DNA of 64,000 nucleotides from Zoogloea sp035335645 (GCA_035335645.1 DAOQMM010000005.1:11164-75163); one strand, 5' to 3'; positions 1 through 9,558 are shown, numbered from the stretch's first letter. Made by a program: numbers and translations. Notes: a model not told the origin generated them from the letters alone.

Positions 1-406
1 CCGCCGCCAGGCGATCCAGATTCTGTTCGTTCGCCGGAACGACGATGGCGCGCAAGGCCTCGGCGACGGCCGGATCGTCGAAAGCCTGCGCCCAGTGCAG
101 GCGCGTGCCGCCCGCCTCGGGTTCGAAGGTGAGGGTCAGGGTGAAATGGGGGGCGCAGGTGTGGCGGATCACGACGCAGCACTCCGGCTCGATGCGCGTG
201 AATTCGGCCTGGTTGGGATAGGCCGTCCCGTCGGGCCCGATCATCGTGAAGTACCAGCACCCGCCGGGCTGGAATTCGAAGCGCTCGAACCGATTGGTGA
301 AGCCGTCCGGGCCCCACCAGCGGGCGAGGCGCTCCGGATCCCGGACAGCGGCGAACACCTCGGCAGGGGTGCGGGCAAAGTGTCGCGACGTGCTGAAGCA
401 GGTCAT
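1..406 (-). CDS. SRPBCC/AHSA1-like domain protein, 3' end cut by window
   Basis: The minus-strand frame opens with ATG at 406 and stays open to the window edge, giving about 135 residues without reaching a stop. The protein starts MTCFSTSRHF and carries the typical Bet v1/SRPBCC features: 'ARTPAEVFAAVRDPERLARW' near the N-terminus, a 'WWGPDGF' segment, an 'FQPGG' turn and alternating strands ending in 'HFTLTLTFEP'. Members of this family bind hydrophobic ligands in a helix-grip cavity; the AHSA1 branch is named after the Hsp90 co-chaperone Aha1, but most bacterial copies have no assigned function. It lies 31 bp upstream of nothing on its own strand that looks co-transcribed; the GGDEF-EAL gene ends just after its start. 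No ligand or partner can be deduced here. Confidence 0.72.
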   Translation of the reverse strand, partial: MTCFSTSRHFARTPAEVFAAVRDPERLARWWGPDGFTNRFERFEFQPGGCWYFTMIGPDGTAYPNQAEFTRIEPECCVVIRHTCAPHFTLTLTFEPEAGGTRLHWAQAFDDPAVAEALRAIVVPANEQNLDRLAA

Positions 407-437
407 GAATCGCGCTTTCAACCCGCGCCGGTCCGGC

Positions 438-3356
438 TCAGCGGGCGCACAGGGCTTCGAACTGCCCCGCCGGCACCGCACGGGAGAACAGGTAGCCCTG
501 GGCGTGGTCGCAACCGATCTGGCGCAGCAGGTTGCGTTGCTGGTCGGTCTCGACACCTTCGGCGATGACCTTCAGGCCGAGCTTGTGGGCCATGACGACG
601 ATGGCTTCGCACAGGGCGAAGTCGGCGCTGTTGGGGTCCAGGTTGCGGGTGAAGGACTGGTCGATCTTGAGGACGTCGATGTCGAACTTCTTGAGGTAGG
701 CCAGCGACGAGTAGCCGGTGCCGAAGTCGTCGATGGCGACGCCGACCCCCAGGTCGCGCAGGCCCAGCCGCGTTTCCTTGATGCCGGGATCGGAGCTCAT
801 CAGCAGACCCTCGGTGATTTCGATGACCAGGTTGCTGCCGGGCAGCTGGGTGGTCTGCAGCAGTTCGAGCCACTGGGTGGGATTGCGCCCGTTGAACTGC
901 ACCGGCGACATGTTGAGGCTGACCTGGAATTCCGGCGCCAGACGCTCGCGCCACCGGCTGGCCTGCTGGATGACCTGGGCGAAGACCCATTCACCGATCT
1001 CGTGGATGGTGCCGGTGTCCTCGGCGATGGGGATGAAGGTGGCGGGGCTGACGAAGCCGTGGGCCGGGTGGCGCCAGCGCAACAGGGCCTCGGCCTTGGC
1101 GATGCGCCCGGTGTCCAGGTCGACGATGGGCTGGTAATAGACCTCGAGCTGACCGGCCTCGAGGGCGCGGCGCAGGTCGCCCGCGAGCCGCATGCGGTGC
1201 TCGGCGCTCTCCTGGAGGGCGCGGGTGAAGAAGCGGAAGCGGCTGCGCCCGGCGTCCTTGGCCAGGTACATGGCCTGGTCGGCGTGCTTGATGAGTTCGC
1301 TGATGGTGGCACCGTCGCGGGGATAGAGGGCGACGCCGATGCTGGCGGAGACGAAATGTTCCTGCGCGTTGAGGACGAAGGCTTCGGACAGGCGGTCGAT
1401 GATGCTCCGGGCGACGCGGCCGATGTCGGTGCCTTCGGTGATGTCCGACAGGATGACGGTGAATTCGTCGCCGCCCAGGCGGGCCACGGTGTCGTAGTCG
1501 CGCACACAGTGGCGGATGCGGCTGGCGGCTTCCACCAGCAGCAGGTCACCCACCTCGTGGCCCTGGGTGTCGTTGACCTCCTTGAAGCGGTCCAGGTCGA
1601 TGAACAGCAGGCCGATCACCGAGGCCTTGCGCTGGGCCTTCTTGATCTCCCGCTCCATGCGGTCGTTGAAGAGGCGGCGGTTGGGCAGGCGGGTGAGGTG
1701 GTCGTAGTTGGCCTGGGTCCAGATGAGGTTGTCGGCGCGTTTCTTTTCGGTGATGTCGGAGAACAGCACGACGCGCCGGTTGACGCTGCCGTCGTCCTTA
1801 AAGACGGTGCTGACGGTGACCCAGCCGATGAAGTCGCGCCCGTCGCGGCAGTGCCCGTTGATCTCGCCCTGCCAGCGGCCGGTGGCGTGGATGGCGGCCC
1901 ACATGGCGCGATGGGCGTCCACCTCCATCACGTCGGCGCGCAACACGAGGGGCTCGCGCCCGGCGGTGTCGTCCTGGGAATAGCCGGTGATCTCGACGAA
2001 GGCGGGATTGACGGTGAGGACGCGGTTGTCCGCGTCGGTGATCATCACCGCCTCGGAGGTGTTGGCGAACACGGTGGCGGCCAGGTGGAGCTGTTCCTCG
2101 GCGGCCACCTGCTGGGTCACGTCTCGGTTGGTGCCGCGGGTGCCGAGGAAACGCCCGCGGTCGTCGATGACCGGCTGGCAGACGTGCTCGATCCAGCGTT
2201 CGGAGCCGTCGCGGGCAGCGATGCGGAAATTGGGCAGGCGATGGCCGCCGGACTCGGGCGAGCGCTCGTTGTGGGCATCCCAGATGTAGAGATCGTCCGG
2301 ATGGATCATCTTGCGCATCAGATCCGGGTCGGCGATGAAATCCACCGCCCCGTAGCCCGACACGTCGCGGCAGGCCGGCGAGACGTACAGATAGCCGCCA
2401 GTGGGTGCGACCCAGTATTCCCAGTTGGGGGAGTACTCGGCCAGGATCTGGTACTTGGCCTTGCTCTCGGCGAGGGCATCGTTGGCCTCCTGCAGCGCGC
2501 CCATGCGGTCTACGACCAGCTTCTCGAGGGAGCGCTGGAGGCGGCTGAGGTCCAGGTGGGTGCGCACGCGGGCGCGCACCTCGTCGATGTCGAAGGGTTT
2601 GGTGATGTAGTCGGCGGCGCCGATGGAGAAGCCCTGCACCTTGTCCACCACGCTGTCCACCACGGTGACGAAGATCACCGGGATGCGGTTGCCCACCGGC
2701 GTGGCCTTGATGCGGCGGCACACCTCGTAGCCGTCCATCTGGGGCATCAGGATGTCAAGGAGGATCAGGTCGGGCGGATTCACCCCGGCCACCAGTTCCA
2801 GCGCCTTGGCGCCCGTGGGCGCAACCATGATGCGGTAGTCGTCCTGCAGCGCGGCGACGAGACCGTGGAGGTTCTCGGGCACATCGTCCACCAGCAGCAG
2901 CGCCGGCTTGTCGGAGCGCGCCATGACCGCGGCGCCGAGGCCTTCGACAGCCTTCTTGCGCCGGTGGGTGCGCAACTCCAGCTGATTGCGCACGCGCACC
3001 AGGAGCAGTTCGGGGTTGATGGGCTTGGTGACGTAGTCGGCCGCCCCCAGGCGCAGGCCGACGGCCTCGTCGGCGGCATCGGAGAGGCCGGTGACGAAGA
3101 TCACCGGGATGTCGGCGGTGCCCGGATCGGACTTGAGGCGGTGCAGCACCTCGTAGCCGTCCATGCCAGGCATGCGGATGTCGAGCAGGACCAGGTCTGG
3201 CGGCGGCGTGCGGACGGCAAGTTCGAGCGCCTTCGGTCCATTGGTGGCGACAACGACGGCGAACTCACCCCGCAGGATGTTCATCAGGGTGTGCAGATTG
3301 TCGTTGATGTCGTCGACAATCAGAATGCGCGGCTTGGCTTCGTCCTGCGAAGTCAC
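438..3356 (-). CDS. Double-receiver PAS-PAS-GGDEF-EAL response regulator
   Basis: A 972-aa cytoplasmic protein predicted to make and/or break cyclic di-GMP. Domains in order: REC1 (about 10-130, phospho-acceptor D59 in 'LVLLDIRMP'), REC2 (about 152-270, D201 in 'LILLDILMP'), PAS1 (about 300-415), PAS2 (about 425-540), GGDEF (about 550-710) and EAL (about 725-970). The cyclase motif GGDEF is intact at 628-632, with an RxxD inhibitory-site motif (RDYD, 619-622) five residues before it. The EAL half keeps EALLRW (EAL at 756-758), 'DDFGTGYSSL' and 'AEGVET', so both activities look possible. The GTG start overlaps the stop of the upstream hybrid kinase by 4 nt (GTGA), so the two are translationally coupled. 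The HPt domain of that kinase is the obvious phosphate donor (inference). Confidence 0.93.
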   Translation of the reverse strand: MTSQDEAKPRILIVDDINDNLHTLMNILRGEFAVVVATNGPKALELAVRTPPPDLVLLDIRMPGMDGYEVLHRLKSDPGTADIPVIFVTGLSDAADEAVGLRLGAADYVTKPINPELLLVRVRNQLELRTHRRKKAVEGLGAAVMARSDKPALLLVDDVPENLHGLVAALQDDYRIMVAPTGAKALELVAGVNPPDLILLDILMPQMDGYEVCRRIKATPVGNRIPVIFVTVVDSVVDKVQGFSIGAADYITKPFDIDEVRARVRTHLDLSRLQRSLEKLVVDRMGALQEANDALAESKAKYQILAEYSPNWEYWVAPTGGYLYVSPACRDVSGYGAVDFIADPDLMRKMIHPDDLYIWDAHNERSPESGGHRLPNFRIAARDGSERWIEHVCQPVIDDRGRFLGTRGTNRDVTQQVAAEEQLHLAATVFANTSEAVMITDADNRVLTVNPAFVEITGYSQDDTAGREPLVLRADVMEVDAHRAMWAAIHATGRWQGEINGHCRDGRDFIGWVTVSTVFKDDGSVNRRVVLFSDITEKKRADNLIWTQANYDHLTRLPNRRLFNDRMEREIKKAQRKASVIGLLFIDLDRFKEVNDTQGHEVGDLLLVEAASRIRHCVRDYDTVARLGGDEFTVILSDITEGTDIGRVARSIIDRLSEAFVLNAQEHFVSASIGVALYPRDGATISELIKHADQAMYLAKDAGRSRFRFFTRALQESAEHRMRLAGDLRRALEAGQLEVYYQPIVDLDTGRIAKAEALLRWRHPAHGFVSPATFIPIAEDTGTIHEIGEWVFAQVIQQASRWRERLAPEFQVSLNMSPVQFNGRNPTQWLELLQTTQLPGSNLVIEITEGLLMSSDPGIKETRLGLRDLGVGVAIDDFGTGYSSLAYLKKFDIDVLKIDQSFTRNLDPNSADFALCEAIVVMAHKLGLKVIAEGVETDQQRNLLRQIGCDHAQGYLFSRAVPAGQFEALCAR

Positions 3357-6300
3357 GGTGGCGTCGCTCCGGTTCGTCCTTCCAGTTGCGTCTGCAGAGC
3401 CTGCAGGAGACCAAGCGCTTCGTCGATCTCGAACACATCGACCCGTTCCGCCACCTCGCGGACCGCGGCCTCCAGCGGCGAACCGGCGATGCCGGCGAGC
3501 AACTCGGCGAGCACGCTCTGGGCTGCGCCCACGTCGGACTCCAGCAGCCCCCGCAGACGCCCGACGCGGGCCAGCACGTCGGTATCAGCAAGACCGCCGC
3601 CCGCGGGCGCGCCGGCCTGCTCGGGCGCAGCCAGACTGTCGATGTCGGCCATCACGGTGGCGAGCAGTTCCGCCATGCGGGCGAGGCTGGCCTCATCGGG
3701 CCGGATCTCCTGCTTGAGCAGATTGTCGATGTCGGACACGCAGGCAAACAGCGCGTCGGCACCGATATTGCCACAGACGCCCTTGAGCGCGTGGCAATAC
3801 TCCTCGGCCTGGCGCGGAGAATGGTGTGCGACCAGGTCGCGCAGGCGTTCGGCGGCCGTGTCGTAGCGCTGTCGGAAGCGTCGCAGCTGCTTGCGATAGG
3901 CTTCGACATCGCCACCGATGCGGCGGATGCCCTGCTCGGCATCGAGGCTGCGCAGGGCTCGCAGATCACTTCCCGGCGCGCTGGACGGGACAGGCCCTGG
4001 CGCCCCGCCCTCCCCCAGCGGAATGTTGAGCCAGCGGGACAAGGCCGCGCGCAGACGCTCCGGCGACACCGGCTTGGTGATGTGGTCGTTCATGCCGGCC
4101 GCCAGGCTACGCTGCTCGTCGTGGGCCATGGCAAGGGCGGTCATGGCGATGATGGGCAGTTCGCCCAGGTGTTCGCCGCCGGGCTGCTGGCCCAGGGCGC
4201 GGATGCGCCGGCAGGCTTCCAGGCCGTCCATCACCGGCATGTGGATGTCCATCAGCACGGCGGCGTAGGGGGCACGCTGGACCATGGCCACGGCCTCTTC
4301 GCCATTCACCGCACATTCGACCTCGGTGTTCATGCTGCGCAGCAGTTCGGTGGCGAATTCCCGGTTGATGTCATTGTCTTCCACCAGAAGCAGCCGCGCG
4401 CCGCGGAAGTCGCAGGCGCCTCCCCGTTCGGACCTGCTGCTCTCCTTGCCGAGGATACGCCCACGGCCGAGATTGCTGAGGATGGTGTCGAGGAGGGTGG
4501 ACGGGGACACGGGTTTGACCAGGAAGCCGGCCACTCCAGCCTGCTCGGCTGATTTGATGACGTCCTCGCGACCGTAGGCGGTGACCATCACCACCTTGGG
4601 CTTGTGGCGGATGAGCGGCGAGGCGTGGATGCGCCGGGTGACCTCGTCACCGTTCATCGGCGGCATGCGCCAGTCCATCAGCACCAGGTCAACGGGCGCC
4701 GCGTCCGGCACCTGCAGGCGTTCGAGCGCCTCGGCGCCGCTGCCCGCCACGCTCACGTCCAGGTGGAAGAAACGCAGCATCTCGGCCATGATCTCCCGCG
4801 ACACCTCGTTGTCGTCCACCACCAGGACACGCACGCCGTCAAGGAGCGGCCCGGCCTGCTCCACCAGCCGGCGGCGATGGGTCTGGGCGTCCCGGGCAAT
4901 CTGCAGGTGGATCGAGCAGCACACCGTGGTGCCCTTGCCTGGCGCGGACTGCTCGATCCACAGGCGCCCGCCCATCAGCTCGGCAAGGCGCCGGCTGATG
5001 GCCAGCCCCAGCCCGGTGCCGCCGAAGCGCCGGGTGGTCGTCTGATCGGCCTGAGTGAATTTCTGGAACAGGCGCTCCGCCACCTCCGGCGCGATGCCGA
5101 TGCCGGTGTCGCGCACCGAGAACTGCAGCTCCAGATCCGTCTCGGTCATCGCCACGCAGCGGAACCCCAGCTCGACCTCGCCCTGCTCGGTGAACTTGAT
5201 AGCATTGCTGCACAGGTTGAGCATGATCTGGCCGAGGCGGAGCGGGTCGCCCAGCAGCGCGGGGGGAATATTGACGTCGTAGCGGATGAGGAACTCCAGG
5301 CCCTTCTGCTCCGCCTGCAGGCCGACAGAATCCTTGAGCTGCTCCAGCACCGTGTCGAGGCCGAACTCGATGGACTCGATCTCCAGCTTGCCGGCCTCGA
5401 TCTTGGAAAAATCCAGGATGTCGTTGATGATCCCGAGGAGGGAATGGGCGGCCCCCTGAGCCTTGGCCAGATAGTTGCGCAGGGCCGCCGGCGGTTCGTT
5501 CTTGAGGGCCAGGTAGAGCATGCCGATGATGGCATTCATCGGCGTGCGGATTTCGTGGCTCATGGTGGCGAGGAAGTCGGACTTCATGCGCGACGCTTCC
5601 TCGGCCATGGTCTTGGCCTTGATCATCTCGTCCATGGCGTCCCGCTCGGCCGTGATGTCCTCGATCACGCACACGGCACCCCGCGCCGGATCGGCCCGGT
5701 CGATGACACGGGCGGACAGGCGGATCCAGAATGCGCTGCCGTCCTTGTGCCGCGCCATGAGTTCGCGGCGCACGGTGTCGCCAGCCGCCAGACGGGCGGC
5801 CGCCAGAGCCTCGGCCTCCTCGTCCACGGTGTCGGCCAGGCGATCCCGCAGGGGCCGCCCGGTCTGCTCGCCCGGCGCGTAACCGAACATCTCGTCGAGA
5901 CGCCGGTTGGAACGCACGATGAGGCCGTCCTTGAGCAGCACGATGCCCACGCTGGCCGAGTCGGACAGGGCCTGCAGCTCGGCCGTGCGCTCCCGCACCC
6001 GCTGCTCCAGCGCCTCGTTGACGGACTTGAGCTGGGCCTCGTTTTCGGACAGCCGGCGATTGGCATCCAGCAGCACGGTGTCCCGGTCCTCGATGGCAGC
6101 GAGCATGCCGTTGAAGACCTCCACCAGGGTGCCGATCTCGTCGTCGCTGTCCAGCGTGGCCCGCACGCTGTAGTCCTTGCTGATGGCCACCATCTGCACC
6201 GTGCGCGTGAGACGTTCGATGGGCCGCGACACGATGCGCTGCCAGCGCGTCGCCACCAGCAGGGTGATCATGGACGTGACAAAGGCGGTGAGCGCCGCAA

Positions 6301-6793
6301 AGAGCAGGTAATCCCGCCACAGCAGGTCGAGCTCGCGGAAGCTGGCGCGGATGAACACGGCGCCCTGGGGCGTGCCTTCGACAAGGATGGGCTCGATCAG
6401 GTGCAGGTAACCACCCTCGGTGTACGAGCGGCTCTCGAACTTGGGATCAGCGGGAAAGCTGAAGGGTCGGTCCTCACCCCGCTCGTAGCGGGCAAACACC
6501 CGTCCCCCCACGTCGTAGATGCAGGCGGCGCTGACAGCCCGCTTGATCCGCAGGGCGCCCAGGGTTTCCATGGCGACCTTGTCGTCGTAGAACAGCAGGG
6601 CCGCGGAGCTGCGGTCGGCCACGATGCGCGCCAGGGACGACAGGTCGCGGACCAGTTCGTCGGTCACCCGCACCCGCTCGTAGGCGATGAAGCCGACCGC
6701 TTCGATGAGCAGCGCCGCCACGCTGGTGATCACGATGATCAGCACCAGCTTGGCCTTGATCTGCATGCCTTCAAACAATGCGCGCATGGTCAT
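3353..6793 (-). CDS. CHASE8-type hybrid histidine kinase with two receivers and HPt
   Basis: An inner-membrane sensor kinase of about 1146 aa from the ATG at 6793 (a second ATG lies two codons on). The frame stays open upstream, but that part overlaps the YfiR-like gene and is not protein-like. Layout: membrane helix about 16-38, periplasmic CHASE8-like sensor about 40-160 ('DLSSLARIVADRSSAALLFY'), helix about 161-182, HAMP, PAS about 275-385, HisKA with H413 in 'FLATMSHEIRTP', ATPase with 'GGTGLGLAIS', REC with D707, REC with D849, and HPt with H1001 in 'YCHALKG'. This is a full BarA-type phosphorelay in one chain. CHASE8 is also the periplasmic domain of YfiN/TpbB, which YfiR controls; a YfiR-like gene lies immediately upstream. 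Confidence 0.93.
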   Translation of the reverse strand: MTMRALFEGMQIKAKLVLIIVITSVAALLIEAVGFIAYERVRVTDELVRDLSSLARIVADRSSAALLFYDDKVAMETLGALRIKRAVSAACIYDVGGRVFARYERGEDRPFSFPADPKFESRSYTEGGYLHLIEPILVEGTPQGAVFIRASFRELDLLWRDYLLFAALTAFVTSMITLLVATRWQRIVSRPIERLTRTVQMVAISKDYSVRATLDSDDEIGTLVEVFNGMLAAIEDRDTVLLDANRRLSENEAQLKSVNEALEQRVRERTAELQALSDSASVGIVLLKDGLIVRSNRRLDEMFGYAPGEQTGRPLRDRLADTVDEEAEALAAARLAAGDTVRRELMARHKDGSAFWIRLSARVIDRADPARGAVCVIEDITAERDAMDEMIKAKTMAEEASRMKSDFLATMSHEIRTPMNAIIGMLYLALKNEPPAALRNYLAKAQGAAHSLLGIINDILDFSKIEAGKLEIESIEFGLDTVLEQLKDSVGLQAEQKGLEFLIRYDVNIPPALLGDPLRLGQIMLNLCSNAIKFTEQGEVELGFRCVAMTETDLELQFSVRDTGIGIAPEVAERLFQKFTQADQTTTRRFGGTGLGLAISRRLAELMGGRLWIEQSAPGKGTTVCCSIHLQIARDAQTHRRRLVEQAGPLLDGVRVLVVDDNEVSREIMAEMLRFFHLDVSVAGSGAEALERLQVPDAAPVDLVLMDWRMPPMNGDEVTRRIHASPLIRHKPKVVMVTAYGREDVIKSAEQAGVAGFLVKPVSPSTLLDTILSNLGRGRILGKESSRSERGGACDFRGARLLLVEDNDINREFATELLRSMNTEVECAVNGEEAVAMVQRAPYAAVLMDIHMPVMDGLEACRRIRALGQQPGGEHLGELPIIAMTALAMAHDEQRSLAAGMNDHITKPVSPERLRAALSRWLNIPLGEGGAPGPVPSSAPGSDLRALRSLDAEQGIRRIGGDVEAYRKQLRRFRQRYDTAAERLRDLVAHHSPRQAEEYCHALKGVCGNIGADALFACVSDIDNLLKQEIRPDEASLARMAELLATVMADIDSLAAPEQAGAPAGGGLADTDVLARVGRLRGLLESDVGAAQSVLAELLAGIAGSPLEAAVREVAERVDVFEIDEALGLLQALQTQLEGRTGATPP

Positions 6794-6878
6794 CTGCCGG
6801 GTTCGGGGGAAAGATCCCGGCGCACGCCGCCAGGCACGGCGCGACAGGATGCGGGGCGTGATGCGGGCGGACCATCTT

Positions 6879-7427
6879 TCAGCGGTCCTGCGGCACGGTG
6901 CGCGCCACCTCGAGCAGCTTGGCGCTGATCCGCAGGTTGGCGTTGCGGGCGGCGTCCGGATTGATCTCAAGACGGATGCGGCCACCGTCGGAATAAAAGC
7001 CCACCACCCCACCGATCCGGGCGAAACCGTCCTGGTCGCTGATGGTGAGCACACTCCCGCCGCGCAGGCGCGCCTGCAGGTCGGCCCAGCGCCGCTCGCC
7101 CCGGCCAACGAAGAGCACCTGGCACTGGGCCGGATCGAAACCGTTGTCGATGTCCACGCGCAGCGGACGGTCCTTGACCTGCTTGCTGGCCAGTTCCCCC
7201 AGCAGGACGCCCACCGGATCGCTGCCGCTCACGCATAGACGCAGGGCGTCCGTCGGCAGCACGGGCCAATCCACAAATTTGATGACGTGGAAGACGTAGG
7301 CCGCCTTGATCTTGGCTTCAAGCTCCCCCGGCGCCGAAAACGCCATCAGGGGCAGGGCTGCGGCGCACACCAGCAGGCGGCGCAACAGCGGGACAAGCCG
7401 GAACCGGCGGCGGACGGACGCGCGCAT
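6879..7427 (-). CDS. YfiR family (DUF4154) periplasmic protein
   Basis: A 182-aa protein if started at the ATG at 7427. The frame is open to 7514 but that would overlap the receptor gene, and a start at 7427 gives a normal export signal: an Arg-rich N-terminus, then 'LLVCAAALPLMAFSA'. The body begins with 'KIKAAYVFHVIKFVDWP', which matches the family hallmark, and contains the usual 'CVSGSDPVG' and 'VLFVGRGE' segments and a C-terminal 'RIRLEINPDAARNANLRIS'. In Pseudomonas, YfiR is a periplasmic repressor of the CHASE8-bearing cyclase YfiN. Here the only CHASE8 protein nearby is the hybrid kinase encoded next, so this protein probably tunes that kinase (inference). It lies between the receptor and kinase genes on the same strand. 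Confidence 0.88.
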   Translation of the reverse strand: MRASVRRRFRLVPLLRRLLVCAAALPLMAFSAPGELEAKIKAAYVFHVIKFVDWPVLPTDALRLCVSGSDPVGVLLGELASKQVKDRPLRVDIDNGFDPAQCQVLFVGRGERRWADLQARLRGGSVLTISDQDGFARIGGVVGFYSDGGRIRLEINPDAARNANLRISAKLLEVARTVPQDR

Positions 7428-7446
7428 CGCCCGCGGCCGCGACGCC

Positions 7447-9495
7447 TCAATACCGGACGTCGACGCCGGCAAAGCCATTGAAACCGGGATCGCGGAAATC
7501 GAAGGGCATGGCATGGTGCCGGTCGGTCAGGTTGTTCAGGTCGACGGTCAGATGAACCGCCGCGCGGGCGTCACGGTACAGGGGCTTCTGCACACGGACG
7601 TTCACCACGCCGTACTGGCCGAAACCGAGACGGGCGCTGCGGGACGTACTGTCATAGTAGCGCCCGACCCAATGATAATAGGTCGCGACACTCATGTCGC
7701 CCGGCAAACTGGCCAGCACCCCCGCATTGGCGAGGGTGTCCGGCGCGAAGGGGATGGCGGTCCCGTCATGATCCGCGTTGGTGGGATCGGTCACCCGGGT
7801 GTGGGTACGGGTGAGGTTGCCGAACACACTGGTTTCGCTCGACGCTGCGTAGCGGAGATCCACCTCGTAGCCCATGGCGCGGGCCTTGCCTGCGTTTTCT
7901 GAACGTACCTGGGACGGCGCCGCGCTGACGATGTTGGTGACGATCGCGTCGTTGATCGTGTTCAGGAACCCCCGCAGATCGAGGGTGAGCGCCTGGCTGG
8001 CGCGCCAGTTGACGCCCACGTCACGACCGACGCCCGTTTCGGGCTTGAGACCGGGATTGGGCAGCTCGCCGCTGGCGGTGGGCACCGCCACGGTGCCACC
8101 GATCTGCTTGGCCGCGGGCGCCATGAAACTGGTGCCCACATTGCCGTAGAAGGCCAGACCGGGATCGGCGTTGTAGCGCGTGCCGAAGCTCCACAGATTC
8201 TTGCTCCACGCGGCGCTACGCGTGGCGGGCGTGATGCCGCCGAGCAGGTCGTAATCGTGATGGATGGTGTCGTGCCGAACTCCTCCACGCAGCACCCAGG
8301 CATCCCACACCAGCTTCTCCTGCACGAAATAACCAGTCGAGCGGGCCTGGGCGCGGTTCGACGGGGTGACGGCCCCCACGGGATCCTGGACGTCGGTCTG
8401 ATAATCCACCCACTGGCCGTCCACCCCGGCCGTCAGCAGCGACTCGCCCCAGTGGCGATGGCTCAGGGTCAGGTCGGCGGGGCGGATGGTCTGACGGGTG
8501 AATTCGTGGTTGGAGAGGCTCAGGTCCGTCGGGTAGTTGTCGTTGGCGAAGCGCCGGTCATAGCGCCGTTCGCCATACTTGAACTGGATGTTCCAGTCGT
8601 CGCTGAAGGTGTTGCTGTAGGCGAAGTTGAGGGTGTCGTAGGTGTGGTCGAAGCCCCGGTTCGGACGGCCCATCGTGCCCTGGTGCAGGGTGCGTTGATA
8701 GAACACCGTCACCGTATGATCGGGCCGGTCGAAGGCGTAGCTGAAATTGCCGAAGAATCGGTTCTTCTGGTAGGCCGGCGCCTGGGTGGTCTGCAGCCAG
8801 GAATTGCGGGTGCCGTACTGGGTGTAATCGGAATGCTCCAGGTTGGCACTGACGATGTAGCCCAGATTGCCCTGCGTCCCCTGCGCGTAGGCCTTGCCGA
8901 ACACCGTGCCCCAGGACCCGGCGCCGGCAGCGACGCGGGTCAGGGGCGTATCGACCCGGCTCTTCAGCACGAAGTTGGTGGTCCCGGCCAGGGGCGTCTC
9001 ATTGCCGACGAAATCCATGGTCAGGTAATTGGAGTACAGCACGGACGCCGGCCCCTTGTGCACCTCGACGCGCTCGATGGCGGAGGGGTCGAGGCTCATG
9101 GCATCCACGAAGGAATCGATGGGCAGCCCGTCCAGCAGATAGCTGTTGTACTTGGGACCGAGACCCGCGTAGGAGCCCCAGTTGGCATCGTTGCGGGACA
9201 GCACATTGACGAACTGACCGGACGTGGGACGCATGAGCTCCGCCAGATTGCCGGAGTGCGCGGGCTGGCGCTCGATGTCTTCGTTGCGCAGCACGACGAT
9301 GCGCTGCGTGACGGTATCCGCCGCCTGGGCGAGCTTGGTGTCGGTCACCACCAGGTTGCCCAGCTGTTCCAGGCTCAACTGGTCCACGAAGCCGCTGAGG
9401 GGCAGATTGCGGATCTCGCCGGGATCCGCCGGCGCATCGGCAAGACTGGGCGCGGAGATCAGGACGAAGGTGGAGGCGAGATACGCTTTTTTCAT
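7447..9495 (-). CDS. TonB-dependent outer-membrane receptor
   Basis: A 682-aa protein starting at the ATG at 9495 (MKKAYLAS). An in-frame ATG 48 nt upstream would put 16 residues before the signal peptide. The signal peptide ends near 'APSLADAP'. An N-terminal plug follows ('RIVVLRNEDIERQPAHSG', 'LLDGLPIDSF', 'IERVEVHKGPASVLY'), then a long barrel rich in aromatic and alternating residues. It ends 'NGFAGVDVRY', close to the usual terminal aromatic residue of barrel proteins. It is a little shorter than many siderophore receptors. Substrate cannot be read from the sequence. It is first in an operon with a YfiR-like protein and a CHASE8 kinase, so a sensory role linked to uptake is likely (inference). 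Confidence 0.92.
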   Translation of the reverse strand: MKKAYLASTFVLISAPSLADAPADPGEIRNLPLSGFVDQLSLEQLGNLVVTDTKLAQAADTVTQRIVVLRNEDIERQPAHSGNLAELMRPTSGQFVNVLSRNDANWGSYAGLGPKYNSYLLDGLPIDSFVDAMSLDPSAIERVEVHKGPASVLYSNYLTMDFVGNETPLAGTTNFVLKSRVDTPLTRVAAGAGSWGTVFGKAYAQGTQGNLGYIVSANLEHSDYTQYGTRNSWLQTTQAPAYQKNRFFGNFSYAFDRPDHTVTVFYQRTLHQGTMGRPNRGFDHTYDTLNFAYSNTFSDDWNIQFKYGERRYDRRFANDNYPTDLSLSNHEFTRQTIRPADLTLSHRHWGESLLTAGVDGQWVDYQTDVQDPVGAVTPSNRAQARSTGYFVQEKLVWDAWVLRGGVRHDTIHHDYDLLGGITPATRSAAWSKNLWSFGTRYNADPGLAFYGNVGTSFMAPAAKQIGGTVAVPTASGELPNPGLKPETGVGRDVGVNWRASQALTLDLRGFLNTINDAIVTNIVSAAPSQVRSENAGKARAMGYEVDLRYAASSETSVFGNLTRTHTRVTDPTNADHDGTAIPFAPDTLANAGVLASLPGDMSVATYYHWVGRYYDSTSRSARLGFGQYGVVNVRVQKPLYRDARAAVHLTVDLNNLTDRHHAMPFDFRDPGFNGFAGVDVRY

Positions 9496-9515
9496 GATTT
9501 CAGCAATAACCCCGA

Positions 9516-9558
9516 ACTTTAAAGGGTATTTTCGCGGAAACAAAGATTTACAATACCC
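9516..9558 (-). promoter_or_regulatory. Candidate promoter and inverted repeat upstream of the receptor operon
   Basis: Reading the minus strand, TTGTTT (9543-9538) and TAAAGT (9521-9516) are separated by 16 bp and lie 20-50 bp upstream of the receptor start codon. An inverted repeat GGGTATT/AATACCC (9524-9530 and 9552-9558 on the plus strand, 21-nt centre) brackets the -35 region and could be an operator. The stretch is clearly more AT-rich than its surroundings. Spotted by eye only. Confidence 0.4.

Noticed and set aside
246..3866. A 1206-codon open frame on the plus strand opposite the GGDEF-EAL gene
   Set aside because: Its product has no recognisable motif and is antisense to clearly conserved domains. 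Long antisense frames are expected in high-GC codon usage.
6794..7108. A 105-residue N-terminal extension of the hybrid kinase
   Set aside because: It is Arg/Ala/Ser-rich, overlaps the YfiR-like gene in another frame and lacks family similarity. The ATG at 6793 starts directly before the membrane helix.
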